64,000 bases of DNA, taken from positions 62,001-126,000 of the forward strand of contig NZ_JAFCWM010000015.1 of the NCBI RefSeq assembly GCF_049897565.1, read 5' to 3'. Each line of letters starts with the position of its first letter. Positions within the stretch are counted from its first letter, which is position 1. Positions 17,479 to 26,211 of this stretch are shown here, piece by piece. Below the pieces are notes generated by a model, which saw only the letters and a program-made list of their open reading frames with translations, had not been told where the DNA came from and ran no database searches. This stretch comes from JAFCUW01 sp049897565 (lineage in GTDB: Bacteria; Pseudomonadota; Gammaproteobacteria; Burkholderiales; Burkholderiaceae_D). The position numbers and the translations under genes are program-made.

Positions 17479-18476
17479 CAGATCACTTTCGCGCGCGTCA
17501 GGTCGTGGATGTGCAGCGCGCCGACCAGCTTGTCGTCGGCGTCGACCACCAGCATCTGGTTGATGCGGAATTCTTCCATGATGGCGACGGCGTCGACCGC
17601 CAGCTGCTGCGGGTGGATGCGGCGCGGGTCGGCGTGCATGACGTCGCGGATGACGACCTTGGTGAAGTCCTGGACGCGCTCGATCATGCGGCGCAAATCG
17701 CCGTCGGTGAACACGCCGACCGGGCGCCCTTCGGCGTCGACGATGGCGGTCATGCCCATGCCCTTCTGCGTGATCTCGAGCAGCGCCGCGGTCAGCGTGG
17801 CGTCGGCGGTCACCTTCGGCACAGCGTCGCCGCTGCGCATGACGTCGTACACGTGGGTCAGCAGGCGGCGGCCAAGCGCGCCGCCCGGATGCGAGCGGGC
17901 GAAGTCCTCTTCCTTGAAGCCGCGCGCGTCGAGCAGCGCGACGGCCAGCGCGTCGCCCAGCGCCAGCGTGACGGTGGTGCTGGCGGTCGGCGCCAGGTTC
18001 ATCGGACAGGCTTCCTTGGCCACCGAGACGTCAAGGTGGACGTCGGCCAGCAGCGCCAGGCTGGAGCCGGGCTTGCCGGTCATGGCGATCAGCGGCGCGC
18101 CCATGCGCTTGACGATCGGCAGGATCGACATCAGTTCGGCCGTCTCGCCCGAGTTCGAAATGGCGATGAAGGCGTCTTGCGGAGTGACCATGCCAAGGTC
18201 GCCGTGGGCCGCTTCGGCGGGGTGGACGAACATGGCCGGCGTGCCGGTCGAGGCCAGCGTGGCGGCGATCTTGCGCGCGATGTGGCCCGACTTGCCGATG
18301 CCCGACACCACCACGCGGCCGCTGCAAGCGAGCAGCAGCGCGACGGCGTGGCCGACGCTGTCGTCGGTGGCCAGGCGCTGGTGGACGGCGCGGATCGCGT
18401 CGGCTTCGATTTCGAGCGTCTCGCGGGCGAGCAGCATGGAGCGCCGGATCAGGTTTTCGTCAAAAGCTTTCAGCAT
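17478..18476 (-). CDS. kdsD: D-arabinose 5-phosphate isomerase (KdsD/KpsF/GutQ family)
   Basis: A 332-residue enzyme that interconverts ribulose 5-phosphate and arabinose 5-phosphate, the first step to Kdo. It has an N-terminal SIS domain (VVSGIGKSGHIARKIAATLASTG... and AISNSGETAEL) and two C-terminal CBS domains from about residue 210 (DVMRSGDAVPKV, DVMHADPRRIHP). The ATG at 18476 was chosen because it gives the family start MLKAFDENLI; 18 upstream in-frame residues show no similarity. It is the first gene of the Kdo/LPS-export/rpoN operon and is divergent from the KefB-like gene, with 109 bases between the starts. Confidence 0.95.
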   Translation of the reverse strand: MLKAFDENLIRRSMLLARETLEIEADAIRAVHQRLATDDSVGHAVALLLACSGRVVVSGIGKSGHIARKIAATLASTGTPAMFVHPAEAAHGDLGMVTPQDAFIAISNSGETAELMSILPIVKRMGAPLIAMTGKPGSSLALLADVHLDVSVAKEACPMNLAPTASTTVTLALGDALAVALLDARGFKEEDFARSHPGGALGRRLLTHVYDVMRSGDAVPKVTADATLTAALLEITQKGMGMTAIVDAEGRPVGVFTDGDLRRMIERVQDFTKVVIRDVMHADPRRIHPQQLAVDAVAIMEEFRINQMLVVDADDKLVGALHIHDLTRAKVI

Positions 18477-18585
18477 TGTTTTTTCATGGGTTACACTCGT
18501 ACCGGAAGTATAAACGAATTGGGAAAGCAAAAAACTTGCCAGACAAAGTTAAACACATTTTCCCTACCACCGCAGGCGACGGCGC

Positions 18586-20571
18586 ATGGTTTCAGGACTA
18601 GAACTCACATTGCTGCTGCTCGGCTGCGCCGTGCTCGGCGTAGTGGCCTTCCGCATGCTGCACCTGCCGCCGATGCTGGGCTACCTGGCCGTCGGCATCC
18701 TGATCGGGCCGCACGCGATGGGGATCGCCGAGAACGACGCCACCACGCATGCGCTGGCCGAATTTGGCGTCGTGTTCCTGATGTTCTCGATCGGCCTGGA
18801 GTTTTCGCTGTCGCAGCTGATGGCGATGCGGCGCATCGTGTTCGGGCTCGGGATGGCGCAGGTGGTGTTTACCATCGTCGCGACGATGGCGTTCGGCTGG
18901 ATCATCGGCGCGGTGCTGCCGCCGTCGGTGCAGATCGGCTGGCAGGCAACGTTCGCGCTGGGCGGCGCGCTGGCGATGTCGTCGACGGCGATCGTGTCGA
19001 AGATGCTGACCGAGCGGCTCGAACTGGAAAGCCCGCACGGGCGCAAGATTATCGGCATCTTGCTGTTCCAGGATCTGGCGGTGGTGCCGCTGCTGATCCT
19101 CATTCCCGCGCTCGGAAAAAATCCCGAGGAACTGGCCGTCACGCTGGGTTGGGCCGCGGTGAAGGCGGTGATCGTGCTGGTGCTGCTGCTGTTCCTCGGC
19201 CAGAAGCTGATGCGCAAGTGGTTCACGCTGGTGGTCAAGCGCCGCTCGCAGGAGCTGTTCATGCTCAACCTGCTGTTGATCACGCTGGGCGCGGCGTGGA
19301 TCACCGAAAAGGCCGGGCTGTCGATGGCGCTGGGCGCGTTCGTCGCCGGCATGCTGATCTCCGAGACCCAGTACAAGCACCAGGTGGAAGAGGACATCAA
19401 GCCGTTTCGCGACGTGCTGCTGGGGCTTTTCTTCATCACCGTCGGCATGCTGCTCAATATCCGTCTGGTGATGGACAACTGGTGGATCGTGCTGATCCTG
19501 CTGGCAGGTCCCGTGCTGCTCAAGTTTGCGCTGATCGCGCTGCTGGCCAAGCTGTTCGGCGCCTCCGACGGCGTCGCCATGCGCACCGGCCTGGCGCTGG
19601 CGCAGGCGGGCGAATTCGGCTTCGTGCTGCTGAACCTGACAGCCGGCGCGCAGCTGATGGATCCATTCATCATCCAGCTGGTGCTCGCGTCGATGGTGCT
19701 GTCGATGCTGGTGGCGCCGTTCATCATCGCCAAGTCCGACCAGATCGTGATGAAGATCGCCACCAACGAATGGATGATGCAGTCGCTGCAGCTGACGCAG
19801 ATCGCCAGCCGCACGATGGCGATGCAAAAGCACGTAATCGTGGCCGGTTTCGGGCGCAGCGGGCAAAGCCTGGCGACGCTGCTCAGTGAAGAGAAGGTGG
19901 CCTACCAGGCGCTCGACCTCGATCCGGAGCGCGTGCATGAGGCGCAGGCGGCCGGCGCGAATGTCGCGTACGGCGACGCGGCGCGGCGCGAGAGCCTGGT
20001 CGCCGCCGGCATCTACCGCGCCAGCGCGATGGTGATCACGTATGCCGACACGCAGTCGGCGCTGAAGGTGCTGATGCTGGTGCACGAGATGGCGCCGACG
20101 TTGCCGGTGATCGTGCGCAGCCACGACGACACTGACCTCGATCTGCTGAAAAAGGCCGGTGCGGCCGAGGTGGTTCCGGAAGCGCTCGAGGGCAGCCTGA
20201 TGCTCGCTTCGCACGCGCTGGTGATGATGGGGGTGCCGCTGCGGCGCGTGGTGCACCGCGTGCAGAGCGCGCGCGACGAGCGCTATGCATCGCTGCGCGG
20301 CTACTTCCATGGCGCCAGCGACGCGGCCGACGATCCCGAGCACCTGTACGTGCGGCTCCACTCGGTGATCCTGCGCGACGACGCCGGCTCGGTCGGCCGG
20401 CACATCGAGCAGCTCGAGCTCGACGAGGTAGGCGCCGAAGTGACGATGATCCGGCGCGGCAAGGAGCGGCTCGAAGTGACGCCGCACACGGTGCTGGCGG
20501 CAGGCGACGTGGTGGTGCTGCGCGGCTCCGGCGAGGCCGTCACGCGCGCCGAAGGCCGCCTGCTGCAATAA
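18586..20571 (+). CDS. KefB/YbaL-like monovalent cation:proton antiporter (CPA2)
   Basis: A 661-residue inner-membrane antiporter. Residues 1-385 form about twelve transmembrane helices with CPA2 features (GYLAVGILIGPHAMG, SIGLEFSLSQL, FLFQDLAVVPLL-type segment, QAGEFGFVLLNL). A Rossmann TrkA-N domain follows from about residue 412 (VIVAGFGRSGQSLATLL), then a TrkA-C domain in the last 90 residues. Such proteins exchange K+ or Na+ for protons under nucleotide or thiol control; the ion used here cannot be told. It is next to and divergent from kdsD in many Burkholderiales. The stop lies three bases before a perfect 40-base palindrome. Confidence 0.9.
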   Translation: MVSGLELTLLLLGCAVLGVVAFRMLHLPPMLGYLAVGILIGPHAMGIAENDATTHALAEFGVVFLMFSIGLEFSLSQLMAMRRIVFGLGMAQVVFTIVATMAFGWIIGAVLPPSVQIGWQATFALGGALAMSSTAIVSKMLTERLELESPHGRKIIGILLFQDLAVVPLLILIPALGKNPEELAVTLGWAAVKAVIVLVLLLFLGQKLMRKWFTLVVKRRSQELFMLNLLLITLGAAWITEKAGLSMALGAFVAGMLISETQYKHQVEEDIKPFRDVLLGLFFITVGMLLNIRLVMDNWWIVLILLAGPVLLKFALIALLAKLFGASDGVAMRTGLALAQAGEFGFVLLNLTAGAQLMDPFIIQLVLASMVLSMLVAPFIIAKSDQIVMKIATNEWMMQSLQLTQIASRTMAMQKHVIVAGFGRSGQSLATLLSEEKVAYQALDLDPERVHEAQAAGANVAYGDAARRESLVAAGIYRASAMVITYADTQSALKVLMLVHEMAPTLPVIVRSHDDTDLDLLKKAGAAEVVPEALEGSLMLASHALVMMGVPLRRVVHRVQSARDERYASLRGYFHGASDAADDPEHLYVRLHSVILRDDAGSVGRHIEQLELDEVGAEVTMIRRGKERLEVTPHTVLAAGDVVVLRGSGEAVTRAEGRLLQ

Positions 20572-20573
20572 TT

Positions 20574-20613
20574 CCAACACCGGGGTCAGACCTAGGTCTG
20601 ACCCCGGTGTTGG
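20574..20613. repeat. Perfect 40-bp palindrome (GGGGTCAGACC family)
   Basis: A 20-base arm followed directly by its exact reverse complement, centred on CCTAGG: arm CCAACACCGGGGTCAGACCT. It fills nearly the whole 46-base gap between two convergent genes, from 3 bases after the antiporter stop to 4 bases before the cyclase stop. It has no T-run. Shorter relatives occur at 8197, 36231 and 53987. Confidence 0.95.
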
Positions 20614-20617
20614 AGGT

Positions 20618-21748
20618 TTAGTCGGAGGTGACGACCTGGTTGCGGCCGTTTTCCTTAGCCTGGTAGAGCGCGCTGTCGGCCTTCGCCACCAGCTGCTGCG
20701 CCACGCCTTCGATCGCGTGGTCGCGCTCGAAATCGTCGAGCGTGGCAACGCCGATCGACACGGAGATCGGCAACTGATCGCCCGTCGATAAATGGAATGG
20801 CGCGTCGGCAATGCTGGCGCGGATGCGCTGGGCAACCATCGTGGCGCTGTCGAGGTCGGCGTCGATCAACAGCACGACGAATTCTTCGCCGCCAAAGCGG
20901 CCCAGCGCGTCCGACAGGCGCAACTCGGCCTTGATGCGGGTCGCCACTTCACGCAGCACTTCATCGCCGCCGGGATGCCCGAAGGTGTCGTTGACGGCCT
21001 TGAAGTGGTCGAGGTCGATGTACAGGCAGGAAATGCGGTAGGCCTGGCGCCGCGCCCGGCCAATTTCTTCCAGCAGGCGGCGGTCGATGTAGCGGCGGTT
21101 GTAGACGCCGGTCAGCGAATCGGTCAGGCCGATGTACTTGAGCATCTCGTTGCTGATGACGTTTTCCAGGCAGATCGCAATGATCGACGCCATGTGCTCG
21201 ATGAAGTCAGTGCCCAGCGCCGGCGTGAAGCGGGTCGGGTCGAGGCTGCCCAGGTTGAGGCTGCCGATGATGCGCTTGTTGCGGATCAGCGGCACCAGTG
21301 CGACGCTTTGCAGGCCCGCCGGCGGCTGCGGGAACATGGCCTGGTGCACCGTCGGCACGTACGGACCCAGCAGCGGCTTGGACGGCGCCGTCAGCAGCGG
21401 ACTGCGCGACGGCACAAAGCCGAGCACGCTGTAGTGGTTGACGAACACCAGCTGCGGGAAGGCGCTGAAGTCGACGCCGAGCTTGTCCATCACGGTGTGG
21501 ATGTCCTGCTCCGGATCGACGAGGCACAGGGTGACGATGTCGAGGTCGGAAATGACCGGCAGCGAGCGGAAGATCGTGCCGATCAATTCGGGAAAGCTGC
21601 CGGCGCCGACTATCTCGAGGTCAAACGCCTGATGCCGGCACATGATGGTGTGGTTGCGCTCGGCCTGCTCCATCAGGTATGCCATGCGCGCGCGCAGGGC
21701 GTCGTTATCGGCTTGCAATTCGCGCGGCGAGGCGCCCTGCTCGTACAT
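20618..21748 (-). CDS. Diguanylate cyclase with N-terminal DUF484/GAF-like sensor
   Basis: A 376-residue soluble protein. Residues 1-35 look like a short coiled coil and residues 40-205 resemble a DUF484/GAF sensor (SFPELIGTIFRSLPVISDLD, LVPLIRNKRIIGSLNLGSLD). A GGDEF domain follows from about residue 212: TDSLTGVYNRRYIDRRL, the catalytic RFGGEEF, and an inhibitory I-site RLSD exactly five residues before GGEEF. It should make cyclic di-GMP from GTP with product inhibition. No signal peptide or transmembrane segment is seen, so the stimulus is probably intracellular. The ligand is unknown. Confidence 0.9.
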   Translation of the reverse strand: MYEQGASPRELQADNDALRARMAYLMEQAERNHTIMCRHQAFDLEIVGAGSFPELIGTIFRSLPVISDLDIVTLCLVDPEQDIHTVMDKLGVDFSAFPQLVFVNHYSVLGFVPSRSPLLTAPSKPLLGPYVPTVHQAMFPQPPAGLQSVALVPLIRNKRIIGSLNLGSLDPTRFTPALGTDFIEHMASIIAICLENVISNEMLKYIGLTDSLTGVYNRRYIDRRLLEEIGRARRQAYRISCLYIDLDHFKAVNDTFGHPGGDEVLREVATRIKAELRLSDALGRFGGEEFVVLLIDADLDSATMVAQRIRASIADAPFHLSTGDQLPISVSIGVATLDDFERDHAIEGVAQQLVAKADSALYQAKENGRNQVVTSD

Positions 21749-21863
21749 AGGATTTTCCTGGCTCAGTCATTTTCGTGGCACGTTTTCGTGCGGCAACCTG
21801 CACCTTACGCCATCTTACCAAACTTGGAAACGAAAAGGATGCGGGCTTTCCCCTGCCAGCTTG

Positions 21864-22712
21864 TCAAAATGCCAGCTCGGCGTCAACTTGCTGCCCGACC
21901 AGCAGGTGCCGGCCGGCGCCGGCGCTGACGATGCAGTGCATGCCAAAGCAGACCGCGCCGTCGAGCTGCGGCTTGCGCCGGTAGGCCTGCAGGATGTCGA
22001 GCGGATCGGCGCCCGGCACGCCGGTGGCCTGGTCGACCGACGGGATCGGGCAGCGCGGGCACGGCTTGAGCGCCTTCAGGCGCACGCCGCCGAGCTCGAA
22101 GGTGTCGGCATAGTCTTCCTCGAACGGGCCAAGCCCGTCGATGACCAGGTTCGGACGGAAGCGGTCCATCGGCAGCGCAGCCCGGCCGACGGCGACCAGC
22201 TTGTCGTTGAGGTCGGCCAGCGAGGCGGCGCCGATCACCAGAACCGGATAACCGTCGGCAAAGCGGGTCGGCGCGGCGACGCCGCCGGTCCAGCGCGTGC
22301 TGGTCAGGCGCCGGGCGCCGGCGGGAAAGCGTACGAGCCGGCACCGTGCGCCGATTGCCTGCGAGAACCAGTTGGCGGCAGCGTCGCCGCAATCTTCGGC
22401 CACCAGCGTGTCGTCCCACAGTCGCACTTCCCGGCTGGCGCCGCCAGTGCCGGCCTGGCGGACGGCGACGGCGAGCGTCGCTTGACCGGGCGCGCCCAGT
22501 ACCAGCACGCCGTCGCGCAAGCGCGGCGTCACCAGCGCCATGCGCGGATGTTCGCGCTGCGTCAGAAATTGTCCGTCATCGGTCACGACCATCCATTCGC
22601 GGTCGGCGACGCCGTCGACTTCAAGGCCGGCCTCGGTCAGCTGCGCGTGCGGAACCGACATCCCGGCACACGATTTGACGGGGTAAAAAATAATCTCCGA
22701 CAGCGTAATCAT
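21864..22712 (-). CDS. MOSC domain-containing protein
   Basis: A 282-residue protein with an N-terminal MOSC beta-barrel domain (SEIIFYPVKSCAGMSV, DREWMVVTDDGQFLTQR) and a C-terminal MOSC domain with the conserved cysteine in LKPCPRCPIPSVDQATG. It is of the YcbX type but has no ferredoxin domain. MOSC proteins carry sulfur or the molybdenum cofactor and can reduce N-hydroxylated compounds (YcbX, mARC). Its electron donor is not visible in the window. It lies 30 bases downstream of the beta-lactamase gene on the same strand and could be cotranscribed with it. Confidence 0.9.
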   Translation of the reverse strand: MITLSEIIFYPVKSCAGMSVPHAQLTEAGLEVDGVADREWMVVTDDGQFLTQREHPRMALVTPRLRDGVLVLGAPGQATLAVAVRQAGTGGASREVRLWDDTLVAEDCGDAAANWFSQAIGARCRLVRFPAGARRLTSTRWTGGVAAPTRFADGYPVLVIGAASLADLNDKLVAVGRAALPMDRFRPNLVIDGLGPFEEDYADTFELGGVRLKALKPCPRCPIPSVDQATGVPGADPLDILQAYRRKPQLDGAVCFGMHCIVSAGAGRHLLVGQQVDAELAF

Positions 22713-22742
22713 TGTTGAGCCGCTTTCGTTGGGTTCAGCGGC

Positions 22743-23639
22743 CTAAGGCGCGCTGCGTTCGCGCTTTAGCCGCTCGTCGAGGCGCTTGGCGGCGTCGGCC
22801 GCGTAAGCCTTGCAGCCGCCTGGCGCGACGAACGGATTGCGCTGCGCCGTACGGCCGGCGGCCTTGGCGAAGGTGTCGGAAAAGCTTGGGTGCGCGCTCA
22901 GCACAACGTCGCACTCGAGCGCTGCCACCTTGGCGATGCTGACAGCAAACGAGCCGGAAATGTCGGGCGTCTTGCCACCCTTGCCGGTGAAGTAGAAGTC
23001 GTCGCTCGACACCGGGTTCAGGCTGTCGGCGTACACCACGTCAACGCAGCGCTGAGCGTCGCACGAGTTCCACGACCAGCTGGTCGCGCCCGGCGTGTGG
23101 CCAGGCGTCAGGTGCGCGGTGATGGCCAGCGGGCCGACCTTGAGGACTTCGCCGTCGCGCACCACCCGCACCTTGCGCACCTTCGGGGCACGGGTCGTCG
23201 AAGCGCGTTCATACTGCGGATCGTCGACGACGTTGGCGCCGCTTTGCAGCCCCAGCGCACTCGATGCGCTGGCCGCCACGACGGCGCCGCTGGCACGCTG
23301 CAGCGCGGCGATGGCGCCGGCATGGTCCCAGTGCGCATGCGAGTTGACGATCAGCGTGACGTCCTTGATGGAAAAACCCAGCTCCTTGATGCTGGCCTCG
23401 ATCATCGCGGCCGACTGCGGCAGCGCGCCGTCGACCAGGATATGCCCGTGCGGACCGGTGATCAGCACCACCGACAGGCCGTCGACGCCAACGTACCAGG
23501 TATTGCCAACCACGTTGAACGGCTTGACCGGCTTGTTCCAGGCCGCGCAGTTGTCGCAGTTGATGGCGCCGTCCTTGCCCTGGGCGGCGCCGGCCGTTGC
23601 AATCAGCAAAGCCAGCAGGAGCTTCGTCGATATCGTCAT
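22743..23639 (-). CDS. Subclass B3 metallo-beta-lactamase
   Basis: A 298-residue exported enzyme. A signal peptide covers about residues 1-20 (TKLLLALLIATAGAAQG). All B3 zinc ligands are present: His101, His103, Asp105 and His106 in SHAHWDHAG, His181 in PGHTPGATSW and His250 in LSAHPSFSD; ADSLNPV supplies the usual serine. Known B3 enzymes (L1, FEZ-1, and THIN-B from Janthinobacterium lividum) hydrolyse penicillins, cephalosporins and carbapenems in the periplasm, and this protein has their size and motif order. A CDNC pair lies just after the signal peptide. No mobile element or regulator gene is near, so it looks like an intrinsic chromosomal enzyme. Activity is inferred. Confidence 0.9.
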   Translation of the reverse strand: MTISTKLLLALLIATAGAAQGKDGAINCDNCAAWNKPVKPFNVVGNTWYVGVDGLSVVLITGPHGHILVDGALPQSAAMIEASIKELGFSIKDVTLIVNSHAHWDHAGAIAALQRASGAVVAASASSALGLQSGANVVDDPQYERASTTRAPKVRKVRVVRDGEVLKVGPLAITAHLTPGHTPGATSWSWNSCDAQRCVDVVYADSLNPVSSDDFYFTGKGGKTPDISGSFAVSIAKVAALECDVVLSAHPSFSDTFAKAAGRTAQRNPFVAPGGCKAYAADAAKRLDERLKRERSAP

Positions 23640-23653
23640 GGATGTTTTCTTTT

Positions 23654-23688
23654 AAAAAAACCCCATCATCACGAAGATGCATGGGGTT
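23654..23688 (-). terminator. Rho-independent terminator of ychF
   Basis: On the minus strand, an AACCCCAT stem pairs with ATGGGGTT around an AT-rich loop and is followed by seven Ts. It lies in the 89-base gap between the ychF stop and the beta-lactamase start. Confidence 0.9.
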
Positions 23689-23728
23689 CTTGTTGCACGC
23701 CTTACATGCGGCGGTAAGCGGGTGGAGC

Positions 23729-24820
23729 TTAGACGTTGAACAGGAAATTGAGCACGTCGCCGTCCTTGACGACGTATTCCTTGCCCTCGGCGCGCATCTT
23801 GCCCGCTTCCTTGGCGCCGGCTTCGCCCTTGTAGGCGATGAAGTCGTCGTAGGCGATGGTCTGCGCGCGGATGAAGCCGCGTTCGAAGTCGGTGTGGATG
23901 ACGCCGGCCGCCTGCGGCGCGGTGTCGCCGACGTGGATGGTCCAGGCGCGCACTTCCTTGACGCCGGCGGTGAAGTAGGTCTGCAGGCCGAGCAGCTCGT
24001 AGGCGGCGCGGATCAGGCGGTCCAGGCCCGGCTCCTGCATGCCCATGTCGCTCAGGAAGGCGCCCTTGTCCTCATCGTCGAGGTCGGCGATTTCCGACTC
24101 GATCGAGGCGCAGATGGCGACGATCGGCGCGTTCTGCGCCTTGGCGTACGCGGTCAGCTGGTCGAGCAGCGGATTGTTGGTAAAACCGGTGTCGGAGACG
24201 TTGGCAACGAACATCGCCGGCTTGGCGGTGATCAGGCACAGCGTCTTGATCAGCGCCATGTCGTCGGCATCGAGGCCCAGCGTGCGCACTGGCTTGCCCT
24301 GGTCCAGGTGCGGCATCAGTCGTTCGCACAGCGCGACCAGCTTGGCGGCATCCTTGTCGCCCGAGCGCGCCTTCTTGTTTTCGCGGTGGATCGCCTTTTC
24401 GACGGCGGCCATGTCGGCCAGCGCCAGCTCGGTCTGGATCACTTCGATGTCGTCGAGCGGGCTGATCTTGCCGGCGACGTGGATCACGTTGTCGTCTTCG
24501 AAGCAGCGCACCACGTTGACGATGGCGTCAGTCTCGCGGATGTGCGACAGGAACTGGTTGCCCAGGCCCTCGCCCTTCGAGGCGCCCGCCACCAGGCCGG
24601 CGATGTCGACGAACTCGACGATGGCGTTGACCATGCGCTCAGGCTTGACGATCGCGGCCAGCGCGTCCATGCGCGGATCCGGCACCTCGACGACGCCGAC
24701 GTTCGGCTCGATGGTGCAGAACGGATAGTTCTCGGCCGGGATGCCGGCCTTGGTCAGCGCATTGAAAAGGGTGGACTTGCCGACGTTAGGCAGGCCGACG
24801 ATGCCGCATTGGAGACTCAT
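23729..24820 (-). CDS. ychF: Redox-regulated ATPase YchF (Obg-like)
   Basis: A 363-residue P-loop NTPase of the OLA1/YchF family. The G1 motif is GLPNVGKSTLFNAL (residues 8-21), G3 is DIAGLVAGASKGEGLGN, and the usual NKxD is replaced, as in all YchF proteins, which accounts for preferring ATP over GTP. A coiled-coil insertion lies in the middle and a TGS domain at the end (FERGFIRAQTIAYDDF). It binds ribosomes and affects translation and oxidative stress responses. The ATG at 24820 gives the invariant MSLQCGIVGLPNVGKS start; 18 upstream residues were rejected. Confidence 0.97.
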   Translation of the reverse strand: MSLQCGIVGLPNVGKSTLFNALTKAGIPAENYPFCTIEPNVGVVEVPDPRMDALAAIVKPERMVNAIVEFVDIAGLVAGASKGEGLGNQFLSHIRETDAIVNVVRCFEDDNVIHVAGKISPLDDIEVIQTELALADMAAVEKAIHRENKKARSGDKDAAKLVALCERLMPHLDQGKPVRTLGLDADDMALIKTLCLITAKPAMFVANVSDTGFTNNPLLDQLTAYAKAQNAPIVAICASIESEIADLDDEDKGAFLSDMGMQEPGLDRLIRAAYELLGLQTYFTAGVKEVRAWTIHVGDTAPQAAGVIHTDFERGFIRAQTIAYDDFIAYKGEAGAKEAGKMRAEGKEYVVKDGDVLNFLFNV

Positions 24821-24946
24821 GGGAAGACTTTCTAATTCGATGGACGAGGGGCGCGCAGGCGCGGCGTTCCCCAAAACCCATCATTGTACCCCTGGATGGC
24901 GCTATCTGCCGCAAAAATGACCATGGCCGCCCTGCCTTGTCGGCGG

Positions 24947-26029
24947 TCAGATCGGCCGAATTTGCGCCAGATCCGGCCGGGCGGCGAACGCGGCGAACTC
25001 GTCGCGCAGGCGCTGCCCTTCGGCGATCGCCTGGCGCCAGTTGCGGGTCCGCTCGTCATGGTCGAGGCCGTAGTCGGTGAAATCCTTGCGGTCGGGCAGT
25101 TTGCCGCGCGGCAGGCTGCGCAGGAACTGCCTGGTGGGCGCGACGATGATGACGTTGTCGAGCCAGCCGCGGCGCGGCCCGCGGGCGGCGCGCCGCCATG
25201 GCATCGCCTTGTCGAGCCAGCCGGGCACGACGTGCTCGCTGAAGTGCGGATAAAGCACCAGCTCGCCCTCCTTGCGCGAGTACGGCAGCGCCAGGTGGTA
25301 GTCGATGATGCCGCCGTCCCAGTAGTGACCAGGCGGCGCGCCGGCCAGGCCACGCACCGGCTGCATCACCAGCGGCAGGCTGCCCGACGCCAGCAATGCG
25401 CTGGCCAGGTTGTCGGCCGACAGCGGCGCGAAGTGGGTGGTGAAGCCGTCGAAGCGTTCGCGCAGCCAGGCCGAGCCGTCGCGGGCGTCGCCCATCACCA
25501 CTCTTTCGAGCATGCCGGCGAGGCGCTCGCGCGACGCGAGGTTGCGCAGCGCGGCAGTGGCAAAGCCGCGCAGTTCGGCGGGCCTGCCTTGCGGCGCGGC
25601 CAGTGCGCCGAGGCCGCGCACGGTCAGCAGACTCAGGCGGTGGTGCGGATGGTTCAGGATGTCGTGCTCGTGGCCGCCGACGAAGTCGCTGAGCAACTGC
25701 TGGCAGACGCTGTCGATTTCCTGCTGGCTTGGCTTGGCAGTGTAGCGCTGGCCGCAGTACAGCTCGCCCAGCCGGGCGAATGCGGCGACCGGGTCGGCGT
25801 GGCATGCGGCGGCCATGCGCCAGGCGCCGATCGACGAGCCAATGAGCGTGCGCTCGCGCGGCGCGGCCGGCAACCAGTCGCCGAACAAATATTGGTCTAG
25901 CGCCTGGAAGATCAAGCCTTTCGGTCCGCCGGCGGCGGCCGGGACGACGCCGATATCGGCCGCGCGCAAGCCGTGCGAACGCAGTCGCTCGATGGCAATC
26001 GGCCCGGCGTGAAAACTAAGAGAACTCAT
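24947..26029 (-). CDS. Patatin-like phospholipase family protein
   Basis: A 360-residue alpha/beta hydrolase of the patatin type. The nucleophile elbow is GSSIG (Ser66), the oxyanion hole is the glycine-rich AAGGPKG at residues 32-38, and the catalytic aspartate is in YWDGGIIDYH. These form the Ser-Asp dyad of patatin lipases, which cleave acyl esters of phospholipids. No signal peptide is visible, so it is probably cytosolic or membrane-associated. It belongs to a less studied branch, so the substrate is open. The gene stands alone between pth and ychF. Confidence 0.83.
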   Translation of the reverse strand: MSSLSFHAGPIAIERLRSHGLRAADIGVVPAAAGGPKGLIFQALDQYLFGDWLPAAPRERTLIGSSIGAWRMAAACHADPVAAFARLGELYCGQRYTAKPSQQEIDSVCQQLLSDFVGGHEHDILNHPHHRLSLLTVRGLGALAAPQGRPAELRGFATAALRNLASRERLAGMLERVVMGDARDGSAWLRERFDGFTTHFAPLSADNLASALLASGSLPLVMQPVRGLAGAPPGHYWDGGIIDYHLALPYSRKEGELVLYPHFSEHVVPGWLDKAMPWRRAARGPRRGWLDNVIIVAPTRQFLRSLPRGKLPDRKDFTDYGLDHDERTRNWRQAIAEGQRLRDEFAAFAARPDLAQIRPI

Positions 26030-26086
26030 CGCGTAATTATCGCAGTAAGGCGAAACTTAGAACTTTCAGTTCATCATCCCCAAGGC

Positions 26087-26197
26087 GGGGTCAGTGCCGA
26101 CAATCGGACACGGCCTCTTCAGTAAAGGAGAACGAGCGCTGAGCTTGTGTCCGATTGTCGGCACTGACCCCGGGGGTTGTTCGACCCCGGGGGTTGT
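26087..26197. repeat. 25-bp perfect inverted repeat element with attached direct repeats
   Basis: Left arm 26087-26111 begins GGGGTCAGTGCCGACAATCG; its exact 25-base reverse complement is at 26147-26171, with a 35-base loop. The right end continues into a tandem pair of GACCCCGGGGGTTGT (26166-26180 and 26183-26197, period 17). The element starts 57 bases after the patatin gene start and ends 14 bases from the pth stop. A single arm of the same sequence (one base different) occurs after hemB at 59122. It resembles a small MITE- or REP-like element. Confidence 0.85.
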
Positions 26198-26211
26198 CCG
26201 CGGGTTGTAAC

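Noticed and set aside
20574..20613. Reading the 40-bp palindrome as a Rho-independent terminator
   Set aside because: There is no T-run on either strand after the stem, and the same core occurs elsewhere in non-terminal settings.
24821..24874. Extension of ychF by 18 codons
   Set aside because: YchF proteins begin almost invariably at the P-loop segment; the extra residues have no similarity.
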